Notes under the pieces: generated by a model | What the model saw: the letters and a program-made list of their open reading frames with translations, nothing else | The model's database searches: none | What the model was told of the DNA's origin: nothing | In this document: positions 52,296 through 64,000 of the stretch, piece after piece | Layout of the letters: each line of letters opens with the position of its first letter | Position numbering within the stretch: position 1 is the stretch's first letter | Program-made: the position numbers and the translations under genes | From: Tetragonia tetragonoides | Lineage: Eukaryota > Streptophyta > Magnoliopsida > Caryophyllales > Aizoaceae | Assembly: GCA_038025085.1 (NCBI GenBank) | Contig: CM076140.1 | Location: 3,722,501-3,786,500 of the forward strand | Direction of reading: 5' to 3' | DNA: 64,000 nucleotides

Positions 52296-55200
52296 TTAAT
52301 CTGCTTTTTTCCTTGATGATCGTCTCAGATGTACACCAGATTTGACATTATCCAAAGCGTTAGCCCATCCTAATCTCTCAGAGTCAGCCCCCCTACAACT
52401 ACTAATATTTACTGGCTTCCTAACTTGCTTACTACTGTTAGATTGCAAAAATGAAACTCCAACCCCTGAACCCAATTCCTCAGCTCTACTCTCATGAGCT
52501 GAGTTTGCCCAAGAAGGATCCCCTATCGAGTCTGAGCAAAGATAACCGGTTTGCAAAACACTAGGTTCAGAATGAGTAGAAACATACCTCTCTGAGTTGG
52601 AAAGGGGTGAATGCTTTATATACAGGGGAGAAGAAGAGGAAGACGAGGAGGAAGATGAGGTGTCAGAATCTGAAGAATGTCTCCACAAGCCGTTGCAACC
52701 AAAAATATAATCGGAGATGTCATCTGCACTAATAGATTCCCTGTTGCTGTCTGTGTTGCTTGAGACTTCATCTGAGTGGCTAAAGAGGGAAGAATTGTCA
52801 CTTGAAGAGTCGAATTCAAGAATATGTGGGATCCGTTTTGTTTCATCTCGATGAACATTACCAAGGTTGGCCAAGTCATCACGAATATGATTGACATCCA
52901 TAGCCTGATCTCTGTATCGCGACGTAGCAGTCCTGCCATTGCTCCGAGAAGGATCGACTTCTGGATTTTTCATCTTACTTAAATCACGAGAGATAATAGT
53001 GTTTCTTATTGATCGTGGAGCCCTTGGAGAGCACCTGCAATTTGATGTATAAACACTCAATACAATAGAAACAGAGAAGCAAAAACTGGAAACCACGACT
53101 AACTGGTACCCTTTGAAGATGCAATAAAAACGAAATGAACTTTTTACGTTATTGCTCCAAATCAAACATGCCCAAGCTAAACTAAGAATCACACCTCATA
53201 CTCAAACTCAAGTAGGAGAATGAATTCATTTAGAAGATTTGAGCATCAAATTTCATGATTTTATCACTTGTTGAAGTTCATTAGCATGAGCTCTACACTT
53301 TGGCAATATAGTAAGCCTTCCCTTGAATTGCGTTGCATTTCAAAACTTTTGGCAATATACTAAGCCTTCCCTTGCATTGCATTACAAAACTATTATCTTT
53401 CATAATTTTAGTGTGAATATTTTTCGATGCATGCATAGAGCTTAAATCGAGAAGATCCCCGCTTCTGACCACTGTCCAAGTGCATCTTGTAACACCACAA
53501 ACTACATCAGTGTCACTTGTCACTACCTACAACTATCCACATGCCTGTAATACTCAGTAGTAGGTTGCTCAAAGTTATCAGAAAAATATCACTTGCATCT
53601 TATCTATGAACCACAGTAATTCTAACTCGCTGAAACATTATCCATCTCCCTGTGAACCATTTAATGGCAAGTGGTTAGGTGCGCCTAATTGGCGTAGGGG
53701 GCACCCAAAGATGCCCACCTACTAAGTAAAGTTTTTTGTTGTAACATAAATAGAAAGAAAACATGTCCAAGTATTGACTATTACGAATACTAGTAAGTAC
53801 CAAGTTTGCCTTAAATCTTTTAAAAATGTACGCCAGGCGCCAGGCCCCTCCTTCCAGAAAGAGAAGATAATTTCCAAACAAAGCTAAAATTGAAAACCTT
53901 GACAGCCCAATGAATATATAATTTGCTAATACCTTGAGTAGAAGAGCATGTATGCCCCCTTCTTCAGCACTCTATCGAGTTCCACAGCCTTCACCTGTTA
54001 AACCAAGATGTACATCTGTAAACGCTACATGGTAACAGAAAAGTTCATACAATTTCATACCAAATGCACAACTGAGAATTTTCCATGAAATCAACAGAAA
54101 AGCATCTTTACATCACATGGTTGATTAGCCTAGGTAAGACCGTAAGAGCTGGCAATTTGTAAGGTTGGGTTAGGTTCATGTTCGGATTGTATAACAGGTT
54201 AATTAACGTTTGAACAAAACCAAACGCAAATATTAAAGAGGTTGAAAAACTCCAACCCTTAACCACACTTTTTAATAAACAGGTTGACCATTTAAATAAT
54301 TTCTTATATGTGAAAAAAGTAAAATTTTACAAAAATGAGAAATAACTAAAAAAACATTCAAAATAAGTACATATTAGTACATTAAATTATGGGGTTGAGA
54401 AAAATTTATATTTGTCAATGTTTTTAAATATTTATGTCAAATATGTGTTGTCTCACTACCTAGGTTATTATTGCAAGTTTGATTTTTTTTTTTTTTTTGG
54501 CTATGCATTATTGCAAGTTTGATTACTTATGCAGAACATACCGTGCTATCATCAATCTTGTACCACTTATTCTGAGCATTCCGGACATAACACACATAAT
54601 GACCCGAAAAGGCGGCATTCATAATATCCAAGTGAACCACCACTCCATAAAGTCTGTATATTGGCGATTTGTCGCTTCCCCCCCTCATATATGGAGCCAG
54701 GTTCAAAATCTCTGGGAATCGAATAGACTTGTTGAGCTTGCCAAATTTACCTGACTGTACAGCCAATAAAGCTAGAGTCAGCAATCAGTTATGCGGAAAC
54801 AATAAACCAAATTATCATTCTCTGTGTCAAAAATACCTGAAACCGCTTTAGTGCAATTGTGAGGATATTAGGAGCCTCCAATATGCTTAATTTCTTCTTT
54901 GCTTTCTCGTAAGATTTGCACCTATCCAAACAATAACAGCTTAAATGTGATTATCACTATAATTAATGGTTCAAGAATTTAACTGTATCTCCACCAAACA
55001 TTATTTCTCATGTACTTTTCCTTCTACCTTTTCTATTTCAACACCCTTTGTGTATGCACGGGCCTAGTTACAAGATAATATAGATAGTGTATACAGCTTG
55101 CCTGTGCCAGTGTTGGAAACTCATACATGAAAATGACAATTTTTAAAAAGAAAAAAGGAAAAATGAAGACATCAGTGAAATGGCAACTATAGACGACAGG

Positions 55201-58200
55201 GGAAAAAGCTCCTAAAAGAGTTTCCTTTCTAAATTTCTTGAGTATGAACTTCAAAAAAAAAAAGAAAAAAAAAACTCCCTTCTGGGAAAACAAATTATAT
55301 GCTTACTTCTATAAAGGAGAAACAAACTAAAAGATGTGGGAACGTGAGAAAGTAAAAGGAAAGTAGGAGAAATTGGTTTTCTACTAAACTTATTGAAAAG
55401 GATATAGCTACTGGATACGATATAAAAGTAAATAACCAGACTCAGGGTTAAGTCTCTTCACTACTACATTACTATCCCCCCCTCCCCACCCTCATTACTA
55501 TTGTATGTTCTATATTCTACCAACACAGATGGCAAAGTCCTTGGTATCATATAAGTATACAAGCATAAAGTAAGGAACCAACCTGCCACAGTGATACTTG
55601 TTCTCTCCGTCAAGACTCTCAGTCCCTGTGAACTGTCGTAGAGCATCTTCCAAGGTCTCTATGTCTCCTTCTATCTCCACAGTAAGATCCATTATCCTTT
55701 CCTGTCTCTCGGACTTTCCATGGCACCTTGAGCATTTTATCTAAAAGGGAAATATAAGGTTATTAATTATATCATTATATGGCACCTTAGGAGACAGATT
55801 ATTAAATTAAATCATTTACTGTTCCATAAATTTTCCTAGATAGCTTAGCTTACCTTCGATCTTAGATAACCTCCAAAACTGAGGCCCATGAGAGTTGTTT
55901 CCTCCTCGAAAGAACTGGGAGCACTCACCCTAGCTTCTCGAAGGCATATTGATTGCATCGTGTCGATTGCATACCTATCAATATTATGCAATTATTAACA
56001 TTTTAATAGCATCCTTCAATTGGAAGCCACTAAGAAAATAAGTACATCTAATAGCTCACCTCAGAAACTCGTGAGCATCTTCTTCCCTCCCATTAGCGAG
56101 ATGGCTCCCAATCTTTTGTATTTGGGATAATATGCCTATAGGAGATAGGGGAAGACCCCCTTCTTTGCCCTTCAAGATTAACCTTTCAAACTCACAAGTG
56201 AAGCACCATTCTTTCTTCGCACCTATCATGTACAGAAATAAATTGTTCATAACAAAGAACAGAAAATAATTACAATTAAAAAAATCTATAAATCAAAGAT
56301 GATTGATAGGAAATGATGTTGGAAAGAAGTCTATTGATACGAGTTGCATCAATCACTCACATGCTTTAGAATGAAGTCCTTGAAGAAGATAAGCGGTAAG
56401 TGGAGGAGTAAATGCTAAGCACTGAAGCACAGCATTCGCATAACAGCTGACAAGCAGAAGAGGAATCACTTTAGAAAGGAAAATGCAGAACAAACAGAAA
56501 TGAAATTAATAAGCAGGCCTATTTTGATAGCAACTGCCCGAGTCAATGCCCCCCCCCCCCCTTTTTAGCAGACCAGAGTCAAATCCCTTTCAGTAACAGC
56601 ACAATATTCCTATAAAACTAAGCTTTCAAAAACTAAAATGAGTGTACAAATATTCACCTATTCCCACAATTTATTAGGCCGCTTGGACGAAATTCCACCT
56701 TGTTCCAATGATAAAGCTTAACAAACAAATCATACGGAAAAACACCCTGCAAGATCAACAAGATCATCTCAATAGGAAGTAAGCACTGAATAATCCCACC
56801 CTAGCAAGCAAAGCATAACTTACACACCAACCTTCTCATTATTTCTGACAGCAACATCACCCTGTTTTGACAATCTGGGAGGTCTAAGCTGCTCCACAAC
56901 TTTTAGCATAGATGTCTTCAATCCAACAGCAGCACTTGGCATAGGACTTGTTACTTGAGGAATCATAGCACCATTACCACTAGCTTTTACAGATTTTACA
57001 GCTGAATAACCGTTCGTAACAGATGATGGAGGACCATTGGGGATTTTTGGAGCCAATTCAGCTTTCTTTGATACCAATGGCGTTGAAGTGTCTTTGGTGT
57101 CTCTGTCCAAATCATTTATTCCCTTCAAACCACGAGATGGCAATCCATTGTCTCTTGAAGCGTCACTGGGAGGTCTAACTTCTTCAGACTTCACCAAATC
57201 CCCATCTATGTTAAGTTTCTTAACCTTGGTGTCAGGACATAAAGGGACCACTATCGGTGAGCTCCTATGTCTTGCAGCATCTGTATACTCCTTGTCTGGT
57301 AAAGTAGGTTCAACGACAAGCTTACCAGCTCTTGAAGAGAGAGGATAAGGATCAACTGACATTTCTGAGGCTTGTGAATGCAAGTCTGACGAAATATTAC
57401 CCGACATACTGAAGGAATGCTGAATAGAGGGTTTTGATTCTGAGAATTTTCTATCACCAGAACGACCAATATTTGGCTTGGCACTAATGGAGCGGGCATA
57501 GTTTCTGGTTCTGCTGGATTCAAGGGATCCATCCCAGAAACCAGAAGTGGATATTGAAGGCTCAACTGATTTCTTGTCAGAGTGCCTAATGCCCAAACCT
57601 GAAGAACCATTTGTTTTGCCCCCTGATTCTTCCTTAGAACCACCTAAAGCAGAAATCTTTCCATCAGATTCCGCCCTCCTATCAATTTCCTCCTGCAGCG
57701 GCGCGATTTGGTCCACATTCTTATCACTCAAGGTAGTCTCAAGGTTGTCAAATGTGGAACAGGAATCATATAAATCAGAATTTAGATCATGCACACTATC
57801 ATCATCTGAGATGGAATCATCGATGCACATGCCATCACTAGAAGAGGACTCATGAACTCCAGATGATACTGAGATGCCATGAATTTCAGGCACGTAATCT
57901 CGTTCCTTCGCATGAAGAGAATGATCAGCTGTATCAATATCATCCTTTACAGAAAAATCCGACGGAGGGGATACAGGATTACGGGATCCATGTTTCTCCT
58001 GAGCAGTATCACCTTGGTTAGCATATTCGACTCCGTCATCCTCAAGGCTACCGATATAGTCACCAGGGTAAGGTTGTTCATGCTTCACGCCATTCACCAC
58101 AAAATTGATTGCTTCGTCATTCTCAAAACTGGATAACGGCTGACGACACTCATCCTTGTGACCTTGTCTCCAATGGATTATTTGACACTTGCCGGAGCTG

Positions 58201-59982
58201 AAAATGTCAAATGGACAAGTGGGTGCTGTTATTTAATGGCTATCTGAAAATTGAAGCCAGATGCTATTCTTTTCTCTACCTTTTTATTTTCTCAACAGCA
58301 ACAAGAATACACACTACAATATTGCTTCATGCAAGGTCTAAGGAGGTCAAGATATATACAGTTGTTTCTCTAACTAATTAATACAACAGAATGTATTTGA
58401 AAGACCCACAAAATATTTTCTGATATCGCGAAGTCGATAGAGCAAAAGACGATATAATACTATAATTAATTGCTAAACCATATTGGAAAGCAGTGTGGGC
58501 ATTGGGGTAGCCAAGAAAACAACCATAATCTGCCTATTTTCTATAATTGTATAGAATTACAGCATCAGGAAACATAAAATAACATAAAGAGAGATAGAAA
58601 CAAGACATCAACTATTAACTAATACCAACTTCAAAAATTATGTCTCCTATAACTATAATATATCCTTGTTGAAGAAGTAACCTAATCAATTAACATCAGC
58701 TAAACAGCAAGGGATTCATGACAACAGATAGCAAGGTCCTAATAGGTGGCAAGCACTAGGAAAATCAATTAAACAATCATAACTAAGCAAGCTGAAAGAT
58801 GACAGAAAGACTGAACGATTGACTGAATGGTTGGTCAAGAGAGTTCTATATAAGATACCAAAAGACTGAATGATGGAACGTGAGAAGGTGTATAACAAGA
58901 TTCAGTCAACATATCTACTCCACACTCTCTCAGATCAAACATCTGTAGCCATGCAAGAGAGCATGGCAGGTTTGCCCAACTCAGCCAACCCGTCACTAAC
59001 AATAGATCTCCAGTATGTTCATGCCAAGGCAGAACTGCCACATCCTCTCAACACTTGATTTTGGTTACAGATCAAGAACATTCAACAATGTGCATTTTTC
59101 CCTGTAAAACACCCTCTGTACTCCTAACATCAAAATGGTTGCTACATTCGGAGAACTACATCCAACTGCAATTCCAAAACCTAGGATATTTCCATATTCA
59201 GCTCATAAAAGAAAACTAGCCCCAGCTACAAACATGCACTAAACAGCAAGAAAGGACTACACTGATCCCATTGAATACTAGATCTCCAAACATCCTAGCA
59301 ATCAGAAGCAAGCTTCTTTTGGTCAAATATGGCAATCGAATGGAATTAAGCATATCAATTCTTCTAATTTGTAAGAAGAATCATTTCATACACACTCTTG
59401 AAAAAGCTACCAATTTCCAATTGCAATTTCTTTTCAAACCACTCCAATTTCAAATCAAGCTCAGCTCAAATACGCTAGATTACCCAATTTCATCAATCAC
59501 CTCATATAATTCCCCATCGCATTGTTTCAATTCAAATTCACCCTAACCCTAAGTCCTAACCCTAACCCTAACATCAACACAATTGTCAATTCCAATAAAT
59601 TGAACAGGTAAAAATAATAATAATAATTAAAAACATACCAGTAATTGACCGCCTTGCATCTAGCGCATCGATTAGGGGTAGGTGTATAGCAAACAGCACA
59701 GAGACGCTGAGACGACGGTTGTTGTTGTTGATGTTGTTGCTGTTGATGTTGTTGTTGATGTTGTTGTACAACAAAGCTAGAAGTCGAATAACCAAGAGAG
59801 AGAGACGCTTCAAGTTCAGCTCTAGCAGCTTCTTCAGAAGCCAAAACAAGTAAACGATTGATCTCCTCTCTCCTTGCTGCAGCTAATCGCCATTTTCGCC
59901 GGACAACAAAAGAAATCGCCGGAAAAACCACGAAAAGAAACAAGGCAGCAAGGCGAAACCCTAGATCACCGGGAACGAGCAT
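52296..59982 (-). CDS. MYND-type ubiquitin-specific protease (UBP16-like)
   Basis: Eleven exons (minus): 59982-59639, 58197-56832, 56746-56658, 56446-56361, 56222-56060, 55974-55854, 55740-55583, 54921-54837, 54754-54542, 53994-53933, 53034-52296; 3426 nt, 1141 residues, no stop. N-terminal hydrophobic segment (residues about 11-27, LAALFLFVVFPAISFVV), His/Gln repeat about 73-88, MYND zinc finger about 95-134 (CAVC, CARC, CSGKCQIIHWRQGHKDEC), a long acidic/Ser-rich linker, USP core about 575-895: Cys box NCGNSCYANAVLQC (Cys601), Zn ribbon CSRC/HCGRC, His box FSGHYVCYV (His856), IDDSTV. The C-terminus is Ser-rich and basic. It removes ubiquitin from proteins; the Arabidopsis relatives are UBP15-19, of which UBP16 acts in salt tolerance. 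Confidence 0.93.
53299..53395. repeat. Short tandem duplication in UBP intron 10
   Basis: TTGGCAATATAGTAAGCCTT and TTGGCAATATACTAAGCCTT begin two adjacent ~50-bp copies that differ at a few bases. Confidence 0.75.
54485..54506 (-). mobile_element. Tail-only retroposition scar in UBP intron 9
   Basis: Only poly-T plus GGCTATGC (22 nt), between two perfect 18-bp direct repeats ATTATTGCAAGTTTGATT (54467-54484 and 54507-54524). Reads on the minus strand as a few bases plus poly(A). Confidence 0.65.
59541..59572 (-). repeat. Interstitial telomere-type repeat in UBP intron 1
   Basis: CCCTAA units (six-base form, about five, one altered to GTCCTAA). Plant telomeres are normally TTTAGGG, so this is the six-base variant. 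A telo-box-like AAACCCTAG also lies inside exon 1 near 59959. Confidence 0.8.
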
Positions 59983-60246
59983 TTATATCTATAAATTAAT
60001 GACATCACACTTTCTGAAACCCCCGATTTATTAGATGAGTCCCAATAATATACATAAGTATTACATAGAGAAGGTTATTTGTTTATATTGTGATGAATAA
60101 TAATAATAATGACAATAATGATGATGAAGGTGATTGAAAATGTGCATGAACAGACATAAAAACTAAACTATTTTAGGAGAGAGAAAGACCGAGACAAAAT
60201 TTGGGGGAAAAGAATGGAATGTCGTTTGGAGTGAGCCAAAGAGCAA

Positions 60247-60303
<57 letters not shown>

Positions 60304-60430
60304 TGTGCGTTGTGATTCGCAAACTCCCTTGTTGGTCTGAAATTTTTGAGATCGTCAATTTAGGGCTCTACCTCTACTACTGTTTTCTGCTTTTTCGCTG
60401 CAGAGAGAGAGAGAGGAGAGAGATGACGAT

Positions 60431-60479
<49 letters not shown>

Positions 60480-60610
60480 AAAATCTTTTTTGGGTTTTTT
60501 TTTAAGTGGGGGGGTTTTTTCTGGGGGAAGCGTTAGAAGGAGAAAATCAACGGTTGGAGGAAAGGAATTTTGTTTTTCAGGTGTTGGGAAGCGTGAGCTC
60601 CTCACTTATT
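59983..60610. promoter_or_regulatory. UBP upstream region with two long GA tracts
   Basis: (GA)n at 60251-60302 and 60431-60476. On the minus strand they are CT tracts, about 270 and 450 bp before the UBP start. GA repeats are bound by BPC-type GAGA factors in plants; function here is inferred. Confidence 0.6.
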
Positions 60611-63455
60611 CGGAATTCGGACCGGTTATTAATTAATTACATTACATTTACGCCTTGGTTAATAATTTGGGTATTTATGCTTTTTTCACTTTACTTTTTC
60701 ATCTGCGACCGGTTAGAGGGTAGTCGGTAGACAATCGAATCATAGTGTACGAAAGGAGTATGAAACTGAAGAAATAATATGGAAGGAAACTTGCCGAGTA
60801 ATCGAGTGTGTATGGAACTGAATCAAGGAATCAACTGATGATGAATGAAAGGAAACTTGACGAGTATGTATGGATGGAAGGAAACCCGGAAAATAGAGGT
60901 ATCTTATCTGAAAAGCAATTAGATTTGACTCGCATTATTACTGATTATAAATTTGATATGGCTGATTTACTTGAGAATCTCGGTTATTTTTTAAATTACT
61001 CTATGCAAGATTACGAAAATTACCCCATAAAAGTTGCAATTGTCACATCAAATCAAATTTTTAATTAATTTCAACATAGGAACAGTGTGGAACAAAAACG
61101 GTAAGGATGAGCATTGAAAAGTTGGGTAGCATTTGGACAACCCTATACTAACCTAAATTCAACCTATATGTTTTTGTCAATGTACTCATCATCAAATTAA
61201 TGTGCAACTTTCACTCTTTCTTTTGGTTTCTTTAAGGTGATAATTAGTATTGTAGATTGGACTATGTTTTTATGTTTCTTTTTTATGAGAATCACACGCG
61301 TGAGATTTGGGGTTAAATACTCTATTTGTTATTTTCAAACGAATGAACGCGGAAAAGAATAAATAATATAACAGAATTGTACTTAAGAAATTGATCAAAA
61401 TGCAAGTGAAATAGTAAAATACATTTGTATCGGACTTTTGACTGCCTCATGCATATAAAATCGTCTCATAAAAAAATGTCGAAAGTTACTACTTAACATT
61501 GCTAACATTATATCCATGATTTCAACCAGAACTGAAACCAAATGTGAAAGCAGAGAAAATGAGTAAATAACTCATATAAATAGTAGTGGTACCATTCCCA
61601 ACTAGAGATACCATCATCCCAACTTAGGAAAAAGTAGTTGTGTTACATCATTTAGATGTATATTGATAGACATATGTGACCATGATCTAAATTAATTGGT
61701 GGAATATGTTGTCTAAGTCATGTGGCCATTCTTTAAGCATTTACGAGAGGTTGATGACTTGGATTCCTAATTTCCTATACGTGCTTACTATGGGCAAAGA
61801 AAATTGATGGTGAAATGACCTTTTGCAAAGTTATCTTGACAAATTATGATATTTCCCTGAATTGAACTCTGTTTTTGTCATTGCTAGGGGAAGAAGTATT
61901 CGTTTCTGGGAAAAGCATATATAGAAGAGTTGAAAAAGATGAGTACAATGACCATGATACTTTGTCACCATGACAACAACCAAAGCAGTTTTATTTATTG
62001 CCAAGATTTGGCAATTAATCGCCTAAACTCACACGTAAACCTTATTAGGAAAACAAACACTACTAGCAAAGTAGTAACACATGCATGCAAAGATCATCTC
62101 CACCACACAATTTTCCGCGCTTACGCATTACATTTGTGAATATTTCACTTGAACTATCCAAAAAAAAAAAGATAATTAGTTAACATGTGTCAAGCATCCA
62201 CGTGTGTAATGCGCAAATACGGAAAACAATGTATTGGAGAGCATCCGCATCCGAAAGGAAAGCAATCTACAAAGAGGAAAAGGGATAAAACCTTCCCACC
62301 TTGGCTAGCTGGTTACTAATACTTCTGTAGTTTTTAAGGCACGTTATCGTTTCACTTCTGCTTCCTAAAGAATAAGATTTTAGCATGCATTTGATGATTT
62401 TATAATGGTTTTAGCACCATTCCTTTCACATATACAATTGGAATTTTCATATTAGCTCTAATATTTTCATCATCCATACTGTTATATATTCATCCAAGTC
62501 ATTTCAGTTTAGAAACAAACCAACCCATCATGTTAATATTTTTTTTTGGGGGGGGAGGAGGGGGGGGGGGGGAGCTGATTTAATGTGAAACTTATAGGCG
62601 TAGCATATTTCTTCTAATTTGATTGGTGAAAGCATTGTGGAAATTTTCAATCGCAAATGAAGGATGAATCTGGGGATGGGGGGCTACATGATCATAATTA
62701 TACTTTGTCTCTTCCTGTTCAGTTTGATTCACCTGAAAAGAAGTACATTACCTAAATAATCACCTTTAAGTGTGTCCATATAAGATGATCAAATAATCCA
62801 TGTCAAACGATGATGATTGGCTTGCCTAATATATGTGATTTGCGGACTATTACATGTACCCTTATATAAAGAAAGAAAAAAGAAAAGAATGAAGTGATAA
62901 GTCTAAAATCTATTCATGGTGTATGAACCATTCAAATATTTACCTAACTCAAGGGTAGTGATGAGATTCTAATGAGTATGGTAAGCCATTTACTCAAAAG
63001 AAATAGTGTTGAAAATCAACTCATATAAATTTGTCCCTAAAAAATCTTATATAAATCTGATTATTGGTTTAATTGACTTCTTAAAATAGTGGTATTAAGG
63101 TTTAAAACTCCTAGCATAGGTTTTTTTTTTGGGGGGTGATATGACTCTTTTTTGGTGATATGACTCTTAGTATTTAAGAGTTAAAACTATAATTTAAAGT
63201 CGGGAGAACAATTCGCGATGGGGAAGCTATTGAGAAATTAAATTCGGGAGAACAATCCGGGATGGGGGAGCTATTGAGAAATACAAATTTATAAGGAAAA
63301 GAAGGTCACCTTGTTTCGTATATTGCCGCAATTTTTATTTCTTTCAGCATTGCATCTTTTATGCACTTCATTATGCCTCTGTGTTTCATTCTACAATACC
63401 TTTTGTATTGCATTGCAAATTTCGATATGTTACACATTATCTCGTTAAAAAGAAT
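60611..63455. other. Intergenic, no gene recognised
   Basis: AT-rich DNA with short ORFs only; homopolymer runs at 62540-62575 (T then G) and 63121-63137. Confidence 0.6.
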
Positions 63456-63465
63456 AGAGCCTAAG

Positions 63466-63730
63466 ACTTCGTTTGATTCACCTGGATAAAACTAATTTGA
63501 ACTGAACTGAATTGAACTGAATTGATTTTTTAAATTTGACTGTTAACCATTTAAAATTTGTCCAAACATAGTCAATATTGGACTCATTTGAAAGTATGCT
63601 TTGAGATCTTTCCGATGATATAATTATCATCATGAAATTAGTTCGGAATAAAAAGTTATATGAGTGCTAAAGTTACGCATGAACTGAACTAAACTGAACT
63701 GAATTTAAGTAAAATTAAGGTGAATCAAAC
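63466..63730. mobile_element. MITE with 10-bp flanking duplication
   Basis: 265 bp between two perfect AGAGCCTAAG repeats (63456-63465, 63731-63740). Ends pair as GTTTGATTCACCT (left) and AGGTGAATCAAAC (right). Subterminal GAACTGAACTGAATT repeats occur near both ends. The 8-10 bp duplication suggests a hAT- or Mutator-derived MITE. Confidence 0.65.
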
Positions 63731-63830
63731 AGAGCCTAAGTAACACAATATGAAGACTATAAGTTTCAGCCTTGAAGGACAGGACATAGGAATCTCCAAT
63801 AAGTAGAGATGAGCGCAATCGGGTACCCAC

Positions 63831-64000
63831 CGAGTATTGCACTACGCGGAATTGGAATTGGATCAACCGGTTCCTAATTCGTAAAAATTGGAATTGGAAT
63901 TGGAATTGGAATTGGAATTGGTTGCACCAGTTCCTAAATCTTAGAAATTGAAATTGGATCCACCGGGTATCCACCGGTTCCTGGGTACCCAAGTCCACAT
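63831..64000. repeat. GGAATT hexamer repeat and GGGTACCCACCGG motifs
   Basis: Five to six GGAATT units at 63886-63921 inside a region that repeats ACCGGTTCCTAA and GGGTACCCACCG at both sides; continues beyond the right edge. A dispersed repeat of unknown class. Confidence 0.6.

Noticed and set aside
60808..61068. 86-codon ORF
   Set aside because: Isolated in AT-rich DNA, no recognisable motif, no evidence for a promoter or conserved partner.

Overview
The window is plant nuclear DNA. Intron-rich genes have GT-AG junctions and products known only from land plants: a class I GH19 chitinase, an AT-hook (AHL) protein, a MYND-type ubiquitin protease and plant AP-4 mu. Intergenic DNA is AT-rich and full of LTR, LINE, SINE, MITE and MULE insertions. 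The protein families and the Ty1-copia type fit a eudicot; I cannot name the species.

Layout. 1-1767 (-): MULE/FAR1-like transposase running off the left edge. 4788-7367 (+): a small seven-exon PWWP-domain protein. 8913-17839 (+): a tandem pair of class I chitinase genes. The first has an intact catalytic reading frame but a one-base deletion in its signal peptide. The second is dead: frameshift, nonsense codon, a 4.7 kb copia element inside exon 1 and a MITE in intron 1. 19366-20427: non-autonomous MULE-like element. 20746-36534 (+): the AP-4 complex mu subunit gene, whose 13 coding exons I could join into a 451-residue reading frame; its 9.3 kb intron 2 holds a CpG-dense MITE and about 7 kb of a ~310 bp tandem repeat. 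38690-42620: a second, diverged array of the same repeat in opposite orientation. 45000-45674 (-): 5'-truncated LINE. 46348-47382 (-): intronless AHL gene. 50820-51122: unusual terminal-inverted-repeat element. 52296-59982 (-): UBP16-like MYND ubiquitin protease, 11 exons, 1141 residues. 60600-64000: gene-poor, with a MITE and a hexanucleotide repeat at the right edge.

The genes do not form a pathway. AP4M and UBP are housekeeping (TGN sorting, deubiquitination), AHL and PWWP are chromatin-associated, and the chitinases are defence genes whose promoters keep a paired W-box. The most unusual material is non-genic: the intronic satellite with an inverted partner array, the CpG-rich 8-bp-TSD MITE, a MULE-like element with a broken coding-like insert, and several retroposition scars that are almost only a poly(A) tail.
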